Below are positions 12,838 through 22,329 of a DNA stretch of 64,000 nt, in pieces. Made by a program: the position numbers and the translations under genes. Source of the stretch: Herbiconiux ginsengi (GTDB lineage: Bacteria; Actinomycetota; Actinomycetes; Actinomycetales; Microbacteriaceae). The DNA is taken from the NCBI RefSeq assembly GCF_900107435.1, contig NZ_FNPZ01000004.1, forward strand, positions 496,001 through 560,000. The letters run 5' to 3'. The notes beneath the pieces were generated by a model that worked only from the letters and a program-made list of their open reading frames with translations, searched no databases and was not told the DNA's origin. Each line of letters opens with the position of its first letter. Positions within the stretch are counted from its first letter, which is position 1.

Positions 12838-13504
12838 GAACGCCGCTGTCGGCGCCGCGGGCTTCGTGCTGGCCGACGAGCCGGCGGAAGCGCCGGTGTC
12901 GTCGAGCGAGGTCGTGTTCGACGGGTATGTCTGGGACGTGCGGCGCGAAGGTTTCCGCTACGGGGGAGCGACGCTGCGGCGCGACTTCGTCGACCACCCG
13001 GGCGCGGTCGCGATCTTCGCGCTCGACGACGCCGACCGGGTGCTGCTGATCAAGCAGTACCGGCATCCGGTGCGCAGTCGTGAATGGGAACCGCCGGCCG
13101 GGCTCCTCGACGTCGACTCCGAGTCGCCGCTCGACGCCGCAAAACGGGAGCTGGCGGAGGAGGTCGATCTCGAGGCCGACGACTGGCATGTGCTGATCGA
13201 CTACGTGACGACGCCCGGTGGGAACAACGAGGCTATCCGGATCTTCGTGGCCCGCGGCCTGCGCGAGGTGCCCGCTTTCGAGCGCACCGGCGAGGAAGCC
13301 GACATGGAGAAGCGGTGGGTGAGCCTCGACGACGCGTTCGACGCTGTGCTCGCCAGCCGGGTGCAGAACCCGTCGCTCGCGATCGGGACGCTCGCCGCCC
13401 ACGCTTCCCGGGCGAAGGGCTGGTCGACGCTGCGGCCCGCCGACGACGCCTGGCCCGCCCACCCCCGCTTCCGCGGGGCCGTGCCCGAGCTCGCCACCGA
13501 ATAG
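12830..13504 (+). CDS. NUDIX hydrolase, ADP-ribose pyrophosphatase type
   Basis: A 224-residue NUDIX protein, likely cleaving ADP-ribose to AMP and ribose-5-phosphate, like Rv1700 at the same place. The NUDIX helix is readable as PPAGLLDVD followed by [14 protein letters not shown] (about 88-115). It has one extra residue before the first Glu and an Asp in place of the last Gly, both tolerated in this group. I chose the ATG at 12830, which has CAGG at a good distance; ATG 12824 is the alternative. It overlaps pyrG by eight bases. Confidence 0.9.
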   Translation: MPENAAVGAAGFVLADEPAEAPVSSSEVVFDGYVWDVRREGFRYGGATLRRDFVDHPGAVAIFALDDADRVLLIKQYRHPVRSREWEPPAGLLDVDSESPLDAAKRELAEEVDLEADDWHVLIDYVTTPGGNNEAIRIFVARGLREVPAFERTGEEADMEKRWVSLDDAFDAVLASRVQNPSLAIGTLAAHASRAKGWSTLRPADDAWPAHPRFRGAVPELATE

Positions 13505-13517
13505 TCGCGGCGCGACG

Positions 13518-14450
13518 ATGGCTCAGCAGGCGGTGGCCGGTCCGACCGGAGTCGACCGGGCGATCGACGGGTTCCTGCGCCACATCACCATCGAACGCGG
13601 CCTCTCGGCGAACACGATCGCCGCGTATCGTCGCGACCTCGGGCGCTATTCGGAATGGCTGCGGTCGCGCGGCATCCACGACATGGCGACCGTGGGGGAG
13701 AGCGACATCAGCGCCTTCACCCAGGCGGCGCGCACGGTCGGCGAAGGTGAGCTGAGCGCTTCGTCGATCGCGCGCATCCTGTCGTCGGTGCGCAGCTTCC
13801 ACCGTTACCTCGCTGAGGAGGGCCTGGTCGACACGGATGCCGCGCGCGACGTGAAGCCGCCGAAGCTCGCGCTGCGACTGCCCAAGGCGATCTCGATCGA
13901 GCAGATGGACCGGCTCCTCACCGCTACCGGCGGCGACGACCCCGTCGCGCTTCGCGATCGGGCCCTGCTCGAACTGCTGTACGCCACCGGCGCGCGGATC
14001 TCGGAGGTGGTGGATCTCAACGTCGACGACGTGCAGGACGGCGACATCGTGCGGGTGACCGGCAAGGGCAGCAAGCAGCGGATCGTGCCGGTGGGGCGGT
14101 TCGCGCGCGCCGCCCTCGATGCGTACCTCGTGCGGGTGCGGCCGGTGTTCTCGGTGCGCGGGCCGTCGACACCGGCGCTCTTCCTGGGCATCCGGGGCCA
14201 GCGGCTCAGCCGGCAGGGCGCCTGGCTCGTGATCCAGTCGGCCGCCGAGCGGGCGAAGCTCGAGACGCACATCTCGCCGCACACCTTCCGGCATTCCTTC
14301 GCCACGCACCTGCTGCAGGGCGGCGCCGACGTGCGCGTGGTGCAGGACCTGCTCGGGCACTCCTCGGTGACCACCACGCAGCTCTACACCCATGTGACGG
14401 CGGACACGCTGATCGACATGTATCAGACGGCGCATCCGCGGGCGCGGTAG
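13518..14450 (+). CDS. xerD: site-specific tyrosine recombinase XerD
   Basis: A 310-residue recombinase that resolves chromosome dimers at dif with XerC and FtsK. The N-terminal SAM-like DNA-binding domain (about 10-100) is followed by the catalytic domain with Arg in GARISE, Lys in GKGSKQR, HTFRH (HxxR), His in LGHSS and the nucleophile in LYTHV. Length and order are canonical. It starts 13 bases after the NUDIX stop and precedes parA-scpA-scpB, grouping chromosome-maintenance genes as in Rv1701-Rv1710. Confidence 0.95.
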   Translation: MAQQAVAGPTGVDRAIDGFLRHITIERGLSANTIAAYRRDLGRYSEWLRSRGIHDMATVGESDISAFTQAARTVGEGELSASSIARILSSVRSFHRYLAEEGLVDTDAARDVKPPKLALRLPKAISIEQMDRLLTATGGDDPVALRDRALLELLYATGARISEVVDLNVDDVQDGDIVRVTGKGSKQRIVPVGRFARAALDAYLVRVRPVFSVRGPSTPALFLGIRGQRLSRQGAWLVIQSAAERAKLETHISPHTFRHSFATHLLQGGADVRVVQDLLGHSSVTTTQLYTHVTADTLIDMYQTAHPRAR

Positions 14451-14472
14451 GTGGGTGGGTGGGTGGGTGGGG
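14451..14472 (+). repeat. GTGG tandem repeat, G-quadruplex-prone
   Basis: Five tandem GTGG units plus GG begin directly after the xerD stop codon. The spaced G-tracts could form a quadruplex in DNA or RNA. The rest of the gap up to parA (14473-14677) shows only weak GC-rich hairpins and no gene. Confidence 0.6.
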
Positions 14473-14677
14473 TGCCGCCTCGCTACTTCCCGCGCTGAGC
14501 TGCCCTGCGGGTAGCTCGGCGCTCGTTGCTCGCGCCGCCGCTTCTGCGGCGCGAGGCGACATGTTCGGCTGAGGTCGCTGGCGCGGCCTCGGCCTCACGC
14601 TGGGTCGTCGGGCGCGGCCCGCGGGCTGCGGTCTGGTTACCCCGAGTGTTGGGCGCGTGGCTGCGGGCACTCCGGCA

Positions 14678-14683
14678 TAGAAT
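14678..14683 (+). promoter_or_regulatory. possible -10 box for parA-scpAB
   Basis: TAGAAT fits the actinobacterial -10 consensus and lies about 45 bases before the parA start. A -35 element at standard spacing is not clear. Confidence 0.4.
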
Positions 14684-14727
14684 CGAACAAGCCCGCCGGG
14701 ATGGCGGGCAGAACGAGGAGAAACTCG

Positions 14728-15633
14728 GTGCCGACCAGGAATACGCGAACGGCGAAGAAGACCCAGGCCGATGAGCTGGCGGGGCTCGACCTCCCCAAGA
14801 TCGGTCCGACGGGCAGACCTCTCCGCGAATTCCCTGTTCCCGCCCCGCTGAAATCACACGGGCCCGCGCGCATCATCTCGCTCTGCAACCAGAAGGGCGG
14901 CGTCGGCAAGACGACGACCAGCGTGAACGTGGGAGCGGCGCTCGCCGAATACGGCCGTAAGGTGCTCGCCATCGACTTCGACCCGCAGGGCGCGCTCTCG
15001 GCCGGTCTCGGTGTGCTCACGCACGATGCGCCCACGATCTACGACCTGCTGCTCGGCACGCTGAAAGACCCGAATGAGGCCATCCAGCACACCAGCGTCG
15101 AGGGCCTCGACATTATCCCGGCGAACATCGACCTCTCTGCCGCCGAGGTGCACCTCGTGAGCGAGGTCGCGCGCGAGTCGATCCTCGCCCGCGTGCTGCG
15201 CAAGGTGAGCGACCAGTACGACGTGATCCTGATCGACTGCCAGCCCTCGCTCGGCCTCCTCACGGTGAACGCCTTGACGGCGAGCCACGGCGTGCTCATC
15301 CCGCTCGAGTGCGAGTACTTCGCCCTGCGCGGAGTCGCGCTTCTGGTGGAGACCATCGACAAGATCCGTGACCGGCTGAATCCCGCCATCGTGCTCGACG
15401 GCATCCTCGCCACCATGTACGACCCGCGCACGCTGCACTCGCGCGAGGTGCTGGAGCGCGTGGTGGAGACCTTCGGCGACAAGGTGTTCGAGACGGTGAT
15501 CGGCCGCACCGTGAAGTTCCCGGATGCGACGGTGTCGGGCAAGCCGATCACGCAGTTCGCGCCGGAGCACTCCTCGGCCAAGGCCTACAAGCAGCTGGCC
15601 AGAGAACTGGTCGCCCGTGGCGCGATCGCCTGA
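14728..15633 (+). CDS. ParA/Soj family ATPase
   Basis: A 301-residue deviant Walker ATPase. The motif QKGGVGKTT (about 55-63) has the signature lysine, the switch region DFDPQGALS follows, and the Walker B-like strand is DVILIDCQPSLG. An N-terminal tail of about 45 polar residues precedes the fold. I chose GTG 14728 because GAGGAG lies seven bases upstream. There is no parB next to it. The gene sits upstream of scpA and scpB, as Rv1708 does in M. tuberculosis, so it is probably the chromosomal ParA paralogue linked to condensin loading rather than the ParA of the parABS locus. Confidence 0.92.
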   Translation: MPTRNTRTAKKTQADELAGLDLPKIGPTGRPLREFPVPAPLKSHGPARIISLCNQKGGVGKTTTSVNVGAALAEYGRKVLAIDFDPQGALSAGLGVLTHDAPTIYDLLLGTLKDPNEAIQHTSVEGLDIIPANIDLSAAEVHLVSEVARESILARVLRKVSDQYDVILIDCQPSLGLLTVNALTASHGVLIPLECEYFALRGVALLVETIDKIRDRLNPAIVLDGILATMYDPRTLHSREVLERVVETFGDKVFETVIGRTVKFPDATVSGKPITQFAPEHSSAKAYKQLARELVARGAIA

Positions 15634-16447
15634 CACCGACCTCGCGCCGGAAGGGTCGACCGCTCCCGGCTTCTCGCTGAGCCTCGACAACTTCGAGGGG
15701 CCGTTCGACCTGCTGCTGTCGCTCATCTCGAAGCACGAGCTCGACATCACCGAGATCTCGCTCAGCCGGGTGACGGATGAGTTCATCGGCTACCTCAAGA
15801 ACCTCGACTCGGCGGAGGAGCTCGACCGCGCATCCGAGTTCCTGGTGGTGGCGGCGACGCTGCTCGATCTGAAGATCGTGGGACTGCTGCCGCAAGGCGA
15901 GCTCGTGGACGCCGAAGACGTGGCGTTGCTCGAAGCGCGCGATCTACTGTTCGCCCGACTGCTGCAGTACCGCGCCTTCAAGGAGGTCTCGGCGTGGCTG
16001 GCCCTGCGTTTCGAGGAGGAGTCGACCCGGCGGCCGCGTCAGGTGCGGCTCGAGGAGAAGTACCGGCAGCAGACGCCCGAACTGGTGTGGACGCTGTCGG
16101 TCGAGGACTTCGCGGCGCTCGCCGCCTTCGCGCTGGCGCCGCGGGAGATCCCCGTCGTGGGATTGGAGCACCTGCATGCGCCGCTCGTGAGCATCCGGGA
16201 GCAGGCGGCCCACGTCGTGGCCGTGCTGCGGTCGTCGGCCGCTCCGGTCTCGTTCCGGCAGCTGATCGTGGGGATCTCCGAGAAGGGCGTAGTGATCGCG
16301 CGATTCCTGGCGGTGCTCGAGCTCTACCGGCACGCCTCCATCTCGTTCGAACAGCTCGAACCGCTCGGCGAATTGACGCTGCGCTGGACCGCGGAGAACT
16401 GGAACGAAGACAACCTGGCCAACTTGGGAGCCGACTATGACAACTGA
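15617..16447 (+). CDS. scpA: segregation and condensation protein ScpA
   Basis: A 276-residue kleisin that bridges the SMC heads of bacterial condensin. The typical N-terminal block FEGPFDLLLSLI and ITEISLSRVTDEF (about 20-55) is present and the C-terminal winged helix ends about residue 270. GTG 15617 overlaps the parA stop by 17 bases; no better start exists downstream before the conserved block. It overlaps scpB by 11 bases. Confidence 0.93.
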   Translation: MARSPDTDLAPEGSTAPGFSLSLDNFEGPFDLLLSLISKHELDITEISLSRVTDEFIGYLKNLDSAEELDRASEFLVVAATLLDLKIVGLLPQGELVDAEDVALLEARDLLFARLLQYRAFKEVSAWLALRFEEESTRRPRQVRLEEKYRQQTPELVWTLSVEDFAALAAFALAPREIPVVGLEHLHAPLVSIREQAAHVVAVLRSSAAPVSFRQLIVGISEKGVVIARFLAVLELYRHASISFEQLEPLGELTLRWTAENWNEDNLANLGADYDN

Positions 16448-17108
16448 GACGACCATGCCGTTCGAAAACGCAAACGACGTGGCATCCGAGGCGCAGACAG
16501 ACCCGGATGCGGCGACGTTTGCGGATTCGAACCAGCTCGACTCGCCGGCCGACGTCGACCGGGCGCTCGAAGCCATCTTCATGGTGGCCGACGAGCCGCA
16601 GAGCCTGGTGGCGCTCGCCACCGCGCTCTCGCGTCCGGTTCCCGTGGTGCGCCAGGGCATCGAGCGGCTGGTCGACGACTACGACGGCGTGACGCCCGGA
16701 TCGGTGCGCCGCGGCTTCGAGCTCCGCGAAGTGGCCGGCGGGTGGCGGATCTACGTGCGCGGCGAATGGGACGGGCTGGTGGCCGACTTCGTGCTCACCC
16801 AGAACCCCTCGCGGCTCTCGCAGGCCGCCCTCGAGACGCTCTCGGTGATCGCCTACAAGCAGCCGATCTCGAGAGGGGCCGTGGCGAGCATCCGTGCCGT
16901 CAACGTCGACTCGGTGGTGCGCACGCTGCTCAGTCGCGGTCTCATCACCGAGGTCTCGACGCAGGCCGAGACCGGCGCGATCCTCTACGGCACCACCGAC
17001 CTGCTGCTCACGCAGCTCGGTATCAACTCGCTCGAGGAGCTGCCGAAGATCTCGCCGCTGCTCGAGGACGGCAGTAACGGATTCGACGAGATCGGAATGG
17101 CACGATGA
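16437..17108 (+). CDS. scpB: segregation and condensation protein ScpB
   Basis: A 223-residue protein with two winged-helix domains that binds ScpA and completes the condensin complex. The conserved LEAIFMVADEPQS (about 42-54) and ETLSVIAYKQPISRGAV (about 138-154) blocks are present. An acidic tail of about 40 residues precedes the first domain. ATG with GGGAG six bases upstream. It overlaps rluB by four bases (ATGA). Confidence 0.94.
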   Translation: MTTETTMPFENANDVASEAQTDPDAATFADSNQLDSPADVDRALEAIFMVADEPQSLVALATALSRPVPVVRQGIERLVDDYDGVTPGSVRRGFELREVAGGWRIYVRGEWDGLVADFVLTQNPSRLSQAALETLSVIAYKQPISRGAVASIRAVNVDSVVRTLLSRGLITEVSTQAETGAILYGTTDLLLTQLGINSLEELPKISPLLEDGSNGFDEIGMAR

Positions 17109-17932
17109 CCCCCTTCGAGATCCCCGCGTGGGATGACAACGCCGAGCCCCAGGGGGTGCGGCTGCAGAAGGTGATGGCCGCCGCCGGAGTGGCGTCGCGG
17201 CGCGTCTCCGAGCAGCTGATCCAGGCCGGGCGGGTGGAGGTCAACGGCCAGATCGTGACCGAGCTCGGCCGGCGTATCGACCCCGAGAACGACCTCGTCT
17301 CCGTCGACGGCGTGGCCGTGCAGCTCGACCCGGCGAAGCGCTACGTGATGCTCAACAAGCCCCTTGGCATCGTGAGCTCCCTGGCCGACCAATACGGCCG
17401 CCCCGACCTGCGGCGCTACACGGAGCAGTACGAGGAGCGGCTGTTCAACGTGGGGCGACTCGACGCCGAGACCACCGGACTGCTCATCCTCACCAACGAC
17501 GGCGACCTCGCGCACGTGCTCGCGCATCCGTCGTTCGGTGTGCTGAAGACCTACATCGCGAAGGTGGAGGGGCGCGTGAGTCCGCAGACCATCTCCAAGC
17601 TGACCCACGGGATCGAGCTGGAGGACGGGCCGATCGCCGCCGACAAGGCGCGCCTGCTCGATGTGGAGAGCGAGACCTCGCTGGTGGAGCTGACCCTGCA
17701 CTCCGGGCGCAACCGCATCGTGCGGCGCATGCTCGACGCCGTGGGGCATCCGGTCACCGAACTCGTGCGACGCTCCTTCGGACCGCTGAACCTCGGCACC
17801 CTGAAGGCCGGTGGGATGCGCGACCTGACTAAGGTGGAAGTCGGCCAGCTGCTGACCCTGTCGCGCGACGCCACCGATGTTCCGGCCGCCGAGCCGGAGG
17901 CAACGGACGAGACGGAAGACATCGAGGAGTGA
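17105..17932 (+). CDS. rRNA pseudouridine synthase (RluB/RsuA family)
   Basis: A 275-residue protein with an N-terminal S4 RNA-binding domain (VRLQKVMAAAGVASRR, about 18-33) and a pseudouridine synthase domain whose catalytic Asp lies in GRLDAETTGLLILTNDG (about 117-133). It most likely modifies 23S rRNA (RluB type), as inferred for Rv1711. The C-terminus is acidic. Start and stop overlaps on both sides indicate cotranscription with scpB and tyrA. Confidence 0.93.
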   Translation: MTPFEIPAWDDNAEPQGVRLQKVMAAAGVASRRVSEQLIQAGRVEVNGQIVTELGRRIDPENDLVSVDGVAVQLDPAKRYVMLNKPLGIVSSLADQYGRPDLRRYTEQYEERLFNVGRLDAETTGLLILTNDGDLAHVLAHPSFGVLKTYIAKVEGRVSPQTISKLTHGIELEDGPIAADKARLLDVESETSLVELTLHSGRNRIVRRMLDAVGHPVTELVRRSFGPLNLGTLKAGGMRDLTKVEVGQLLTLSRDATDVPAAEPEATDETEDIEE

Positions 17933-19053
17933 ACGTGGTCGAGAGCCGTCTGACGGGACCGGTGCGGGTCGTCGGAGTGGGCCTGCTCGGGACGAGCATC
18001 GCGCTGGGCCTCCGCGCACGCGGGGTCGACGTCATCCTCTCCGATGCGTCGCCGACCAATGTCAGCATCGCCGTCGACTACGGCGCCGGGCGGGGCGCGA
18101 CGGATGGCGACGAGCCGCAGCTCGTGGTGGTGTGCGTTCCGCCCGACGTGACCGCGTCGGTCATCGTGCGTGAGCTCTCGGCCTATCCCCGCGCCGTGGT
18201 CACCGATGTGGCGAGCGTCAAGAAGCCGATCCTCGACGCGGTGATCGCAGCGGGGGGCGACGTGACTCGCTACGTGGGATCGCATCCGCTCGCCGGACGG
18301 GAGAAGGGCGGGCCGATGTCGGGCCGCGCCGACCTCTTCCTCGGCCGGCCCTGGGTGGTGGCCGGGCACGCCGGCATCTCCTACCAGACGGCCGCCGCAG
18401 TCGACGACCTCATCCTCGACCTGGGCGCGACCCTCGTGGAGATGACGGCGGAGGAGCACGACTCGAGCGTCGCTCTCGTGTCGCATGCGCCGCAGGTGAT
18501 CTCGACGCTGATGGCACGCCGCCTCGCGGGTGCTCCGGATGCCGCGGTGAACCTCGCCGGGCAGGGGCTGCGCGACGTGACCCGCATCGCGGCGAGCGAC
18601 CCCGCCCTGTGGGTGCAGATCCTCGGCGCCAACGCCACGCCGACGGCCGAGGTGCTGCGCGGAGTGCGCGACGACCTCGACGAGGTGATCCAGGCGCTCG
18701 ACGCGAGCTCGTTCGGCTCGACTTCCCCGTCGGCTGAAGCGCTGCCGAGCTCGACCTGGCGCCGCACGATGGTGGAGATGCTGGCCGGCGGCAACACGGG
18801 CGTGGCGCGCATCCCGGGCAAACACGGTCAAGACCGGCGCTACGCCTCGATCGTCGTCATGGTCGACGACACCCCGGGCGAGCTGGCACGCCTGCTGACC
18901 GAGATGGGCGAGATCGGCGTGAACCTCGAAGACCTGCGCCTGGAGCACTCTCCCGGCGCCCAGATCGGCCTCGCCGAGATCGCGGTGCTGCCCGAGGCCG
19001 TGGAGAGATTGACGGCCGCGCTCGCGGACCGTGGATGGAGGATCGCCGGATGA
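17929..19053 (+). CDS. tyrA: prephenate dehydrogenase
   Basis: A 374-residue enzyme of tyrosine synthesis that oxidises prephenate to 4-hydroxyphenylpyruvate. The N-terminal Rossmann motif [13 protein letters not shown] (about 15-27) binds NAD(P). [11 protein letters not shown] (about 110-120) is the conserved substrate/catalytic His region. The C-terminal part (about 300-374) looks like an ACT-type regulatory domain, so tyrosine feedback is plausible. GTG start inside the rluB stop (4-base overlap). Its insertion between rluB and cmk differs from M. tuberculosis. Confidence 0.93.
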   Translation: MNVVESRLTGPVRVVGVGLLGTSIALGLRARGVDVILSDASPTNVSIAVDYGAGRGATDGDEPQLVVVCVPPDVTASVIVRELSAYPRAVVTDVASVKKPILDAVIAAGGDVTRYVGSHPLAGREKGGPMSGRADLFLGRPWVVAGHAGISYQTAAAVDDLILDLGATLVEMTAEEHDSSVALVSHAPQVISTLMARRLAGAPDAAVNLAGQGLRDVTRIAASDPALWVQILGANATPTAEVLRGVRDDLDEVIQALDASSFGSTSPSAEALPSSTWRRTMVEMLAGGNTGVARIPGKHGQDRRYASIVVMVDDTPGELARLLTEMGEIGVNLEDLRLEHSPGAQIGLAEIAVLPEAVERLTAALADRGWRIAG

Positions 19054-19739
19054 CCACCGGTTCAGTACCCGTGATCGTGGCGATCGACGGCCCGGCCGGC
19101 AGCGGCAAGTCGAGCGTGAGCCGCGCCGTCGCCCGCGCTCTGGGGTTCGCGTATCTCGACACCGGGGCGTCGTACCGCGCGCTGTCGTGGCATCTGATGG
19201 TGCGGGGGATCGACGCATCCGTCGCCGCCGACGTCATCGCCGAGCTGCCCGACTTCGACTTCCGTATCGGCACCGACCCCGACGACTACTACGTGCGCGT
19301 GGGCTCGGCGGATGTGACCGACGCCATCCGCGAGCCGCGCGTCACCGGCGTGGTGAGCCTCGTCGCCCGCATCCCGGAGGTGCGGCGCTGGCTCAACGAA
19401 CGCTTCCGGGCCATCATGGCGGCCACCCCATTCGACGGGATCGTGGCCGAAGGGCGCGACATCACGACGGTCGTGGCCCCGGATGCGCCGGTGCGCATCC
19501 TGCTCACCGCCTCGGAAGACGCTAGAATGGCGAGGCGCTCCAAGGAATTGACCAGCGAATCGGCCGCCGCCGTCGGTGAGGCCCTCCGGTCTCGAGACAA
19601 AGCGGATTCTCGCGTCGTCGACTTCATGAACGCCGCCGACGGCGTCACCACCGTCGATTCCACCGACCTCGACTTCGACCAGACCGTTTCCGCGGTGGTC
19701 GATGTCGTTCAGACAGCGAGGACCTCGCATGGCGGATAG
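19050..19739 (+). CDS. cmk: cytidylate kinase
   Basis: A 229-residue kinase that phosphorylates CMP and dCMP. The P-loop is [13 protein letters not shown] (about 11-23), followed by [10 protein letters not shown], and the lid Arg segment ([14 protein letters not shown]) is present. The ATG at 19050 has GGAGGA seven bases upstream and overlaps the tyrA stop. It overlaps der by 11 bases; cmk-der is a widespread pair. Confidence 0.95.
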   Translation: MTTGSVPVIVAIDGPAGSGKSSVSRAVARALGFAYLDTGASYRALSWHLMVRGIDASVAADVIAELPDFDFRIGTDPDDYYVRVGSADVTDAIREPRVTGVVSLVARIPEVRRWLNERFRAIMAATPFDGIVAEGRDITTVVAPDAPVRILLTASEDARMARRSKELTSESAAAVGEALRSRDKADSRVVDFMNAADGVTTVDSTDLDFDQTVSAVVDVVQTARTSHGG

Positions 19740-21267
19740 CCAGAACCCCACCCCCGACTCCGGCATCGACGCGGAGGAATTCGACGCGCCCGACGACGAT
19801 CTCGTCACGCGGCTCGCCGAGGTCGACGAAGACCTGGCCGAGCAGCGAGCGGCGACCCTGCGCGCAGGGCTCAACGACTACGAGCTCGACGAGGGCGACC
19901 TCGACTTGCTCGAGCTGAGCGACGACTACCCCGACGGCGTGTTCTACCTGCCCGCGCTTCCCGTGCTCGCGATCGTGGGCCGGCCGAACGTGGGCAAGTC
20001 GGCGCTGGTCAACCGCATCCTGGGCCGCCGTGAAGCGGTGGTCGAAGACGTGCCGGGTGTCACCCGCGACCGCGTCGCCTACAAGGCGGAGTGGAACGGG
20101 CGGCGGTTCACCCTCGTCGACACCGGCGGCTGGGAGCCGGATGCCTCGGGCATCAACGCGGCCGTGGCCGCTCAGGCCGAGGTCGCGATCGACCTCGCCG
20201 ACGTGGTGCTGTTCGTGGTCGACTCGAACGTGGGCGCCACCGCGACCGACGAGCACGTGGTGAAGTTGCTGCGCCGGGCCAACCGGCCGGTGTTCCTCGC
20301 CGCCAACAAGGTCGATGACGTGCGTCAGGAGCCGGGCGCCTCGGCGCTGTGGTCGCTGGGTCTCGGTGAGCCGTATCCGGTCTCGGCGTTGCACGGTCGC
20401 GGCGTGGCCGACCTCCTCGACATCATCATGGAGAAGATGCCCGAGGTCTCCAACGTGGCCAAGCAGGAGGTGGGCGGACCTCGACGTGTCGCCATCCTCG
20501 GCCGGCCGAACGTGGGCAAGAGCTCCCTGCTCAACAAGGCGGCGGGCGAAGAACGCGTGGTGGTGAACGAACTTGCCGGAACCACGCGCGACCCGGTCGA
20601 CGAGCAGGTCGAGCTGGGTGGCAAGGTGTGGACGTTCGTCGACACCGCGGGCATCCGCAAGCGCGTGCATCTGCAGCAGGGGGCCGATTTCTACGCCTCG
20701 CTGCGCACATCCGCGGCGCTCGAGAAGGCCGAAGTCGCCGTGGTGGTGCTGGATGTCACCGAGCCCATCTCCGTTCAGGATCTGCGCATCATCGACCTCG
20801 TGCTCGAATCGGGCCGCGCCCTCGTGCTGGCCTTCAACAAGTGGGACCTGCTCGACGACGAGCGGCGCCGTTACCTCGAACGCGAGATCGAACAGGATCT
20901 TGCGCACGTCACCTGGGCACCGCGCGTGAACATCTCGGCGCGCACCGGGCGGCACCTGGAGAAGCTGGTGCCCGCGCTCGAGCTCGCGCTCGACTCGTGG
21001 GACACCCGCATCCCCACCGGCAAGTTCAACGCGTTCCTCGCGGAGCTCACCGCGGCCCATCCGCACCCGGTGCGCGGGGGCAAGCAGCCGCGCATCCTGT
21101 TCGGAACGCAGGCCGCGTCGCGCCCGCCGACCTTCGTGTTGTTCGCGACCGGGTTCCTCGATCCGGGTTACCGTCGCTACGTTCAGCGCCGCCTGCGCGA
21201 GATCTACGGCTTCGAGGGGTCGCCGATCGTGGTCAACATGCGGGTGCGCGAGAAGCGCAAGCGCTAG
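19729..21267 (+). CDS. der: ribosome biogenesis GTPase Der (EngA)
   Basis: A 512-residue GTPase with two tandem G domains, each with GRPNVGKS (about 84 and 258), and a KH-like C-terminal domain. It assists 50S subunit assembly. The first about 75 residues are an acidic extension typical of actinobacterial homologues. The ATG at 19729 follows GCGAGG. It ends the plus-strand housekeeping run. Confidence 0.96.
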   Translation: MADSQNPTPDSGIDAEEFDAPDDDLVTRLAEVDEDLAEQRAATLRAGLNDYELDEGDLDLLELSDDYPDGVFYLPALPVLAIVGRPNVGKSALVNRILGRREAVVEDVPGVTRDRVAYKAEWNGRRFTLVDTGGWEPDASGINAAVAAQAEVAIDLADVVLFVVDSNVGATATDEHVVKLLRRANRPVFLAANKVDDVRQEPGASALWSLGLGEPYPVSALHGRGVADLLDIIMEKMPEVSNVAKQEVGGPRRVAILGRPNVGKSSLLNKAAGEERVVVNELAGTTRDPVDEQVELGGKVWTFVDTAGIRKRVHLQQGADFYASLRTSAALEKAEVAVVVLDVTEPISVQDLRIIDLVLESGRALVLAFNKWDLLDDERRRYLEREIEQDLAHVTWAPRVNISARTGRHLEKLVPALELALDSWDTRIPTGKFNAFLAELTAAHPHPVRGGKQPRILFGTQAASRPPTFVLFATGFLDPGYRRYVQRRLREIYGFEGSPIVVNMRVREKRKR

Positions 21268-21271
21268 TCCT

Positions 21272-21343
21272 CCTCCTCGCGACCCGCCAAAATCCGCCCT
21301 TCCCACGCCGGAAGAGGGCGGATTTTGGCGACTCGCGAGGAGG
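21272..21343. terminator. bidirectional terminator between der and the ROK gene
   Basis: A long palindrome: an outer 11-bp perfect arm (CCTCCTCGCGA, 21272-21282, with 21333-21343) and an inner 16-bp perfect arm (CGCCAAAATCCGCCCT, 21285-21300, with 21315-21330), with a 14-base loop. A/T runs lie inside both arms. It separates two convergent genes and should stop transcription from both sides. Confidence 0.8.
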
Positions 21344-21349
21344 TTTGGG

Positions 21350-22303
21350 TCAGGGGAGAAGGTCGGCGCGGTGGATGAGACCTGCCGCGCCGATCAGCGG
21401 ACCTTCGTCGGAGAGGGCTGAGGGCAGGATCTGCACGCCCGCGATCGTGTCGAGGGGTGCGACCTCGTCGATGGCTTCGCGGATGAGGTCGAAGAGGTCG
21501 GGCGTCACCCGCGAGAATCCGCCGCCGATCGCGACCGCTTCGAGGTCGACGAGGGCGCAGACCGAGGCGATGCCCTCGCCGACCGCACGGGCGCAGCGGC
21601 GCACCGCAGCGACGGCGATCGGGTCGTTCTCCCGGTAGCTCGTGGCGAGGTCTTCGCCGGTGTTGCCCTGCCAGCCCTGTTCCTTGGCCCAATTCACGAT
21701 GCGGGGGCCGGCCGCGATGCCCTCGAGAGTGACCGAGAGGTCGCGACCGCCGCCGCCGTGGGTGTGCAGCTGGATCTGGCCGAGATGCCCGGCGTTGCCG
21801 GAGCGGCCGCCCACGAGCCGGCCCTCCACCAGGAGGCCGCCGCCGATCCCGGTGGAGACCACCATGCCCATCGCGGTGCGGTAACCCTGCAGCGCGCCGG
21901 CCCAGTGCTCGGCGAGCAGGATGCAGAGGCCGTCGAGCCGGAGCACGGGGTCGGCGATGCCCGACTGCTCGGACACCAGTGCGGCCAGCGGAAAGCCGCG
22001 CCAGACCGCGAGGTTGAGGGGGGAGACCGTGCCGCGCCCGATGTCGATCGGGCCAGCGGAGCCGATGCCGGCGCCGAGGATGCGGGCTCCGGTGGGGGCG
22101 GAGGCGAGCGTCTCGTCGATGACCCGGCGCACCGCATCCGCGATCGCCTCGGCCGAATTCTCGGCGCCGGTGGGAGCGCGATGGCGGGTGCCGTCGATCA
22201 CCCGGGCCCGGTCGTCGACGAGCGCGGCTTCGACTTTCGTGCCGCCGACGTCGATGGCCAGGGCGAGAGGGCGCACGGAAGGGGCGGTGTCGTTGTGAGG
22301 CAC
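21350..22303 (-). CDS. ROK family sugar kinase-like protein lacking the zinc motif
   Basis: A 317-residue protein of the ASKHA/ROK fold. The first phosphate loop IDVGGTKVEAALVD, the GAGIGSAGPID block and the nucleotide-binding STGIGGGLLVEG are clear. The ROK zinc-binding segment (AGEIGH...CxCGxxGCLE) is replaced by AGHLGQ...GGGGRDLSVTLE, so neither the His nor any of the Cys ligands are present. An Asp (LRLDG) remains at the position of the catalytic base. It may phosphorylate a sugar or act as a sensor; the substrate is unknown. GTG start; it follows the TetR gene after 26 bases, so the two are probably cotranscribed. Confidence 0.82.
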   Translation of the reverse strand: MPHNDTAPSVRPLALAIDVGGTKVEAALVDDRARVIDGTRHRAPTGAENSAEAIADAVRRVIDETLASAPTGARILGAGIGSAGPIDIGRGTVSPLNLAVWRGFPLAALVSEQSGIADPVLRLDGLCILLAEHWAGALQGYRTAMGMVVSTGIGGGLLVEGRLVGGRSGNAGHLGQIQLHTHGGGGRDLSVTLEGIAAGPRIVNWAKEQGWQGNTGEDLATSYRENDPIAVAAVRRCARAVGEGIASVCALVDLEAVAIGGGFSRVTPDLFDLIREAIDEVAPLDTIAGVQILPSALSDEGPLIGAAGLIHRADLLP

Positions 22304-22329
22304 CGTCCTATTTCACACCATCGGACGGG

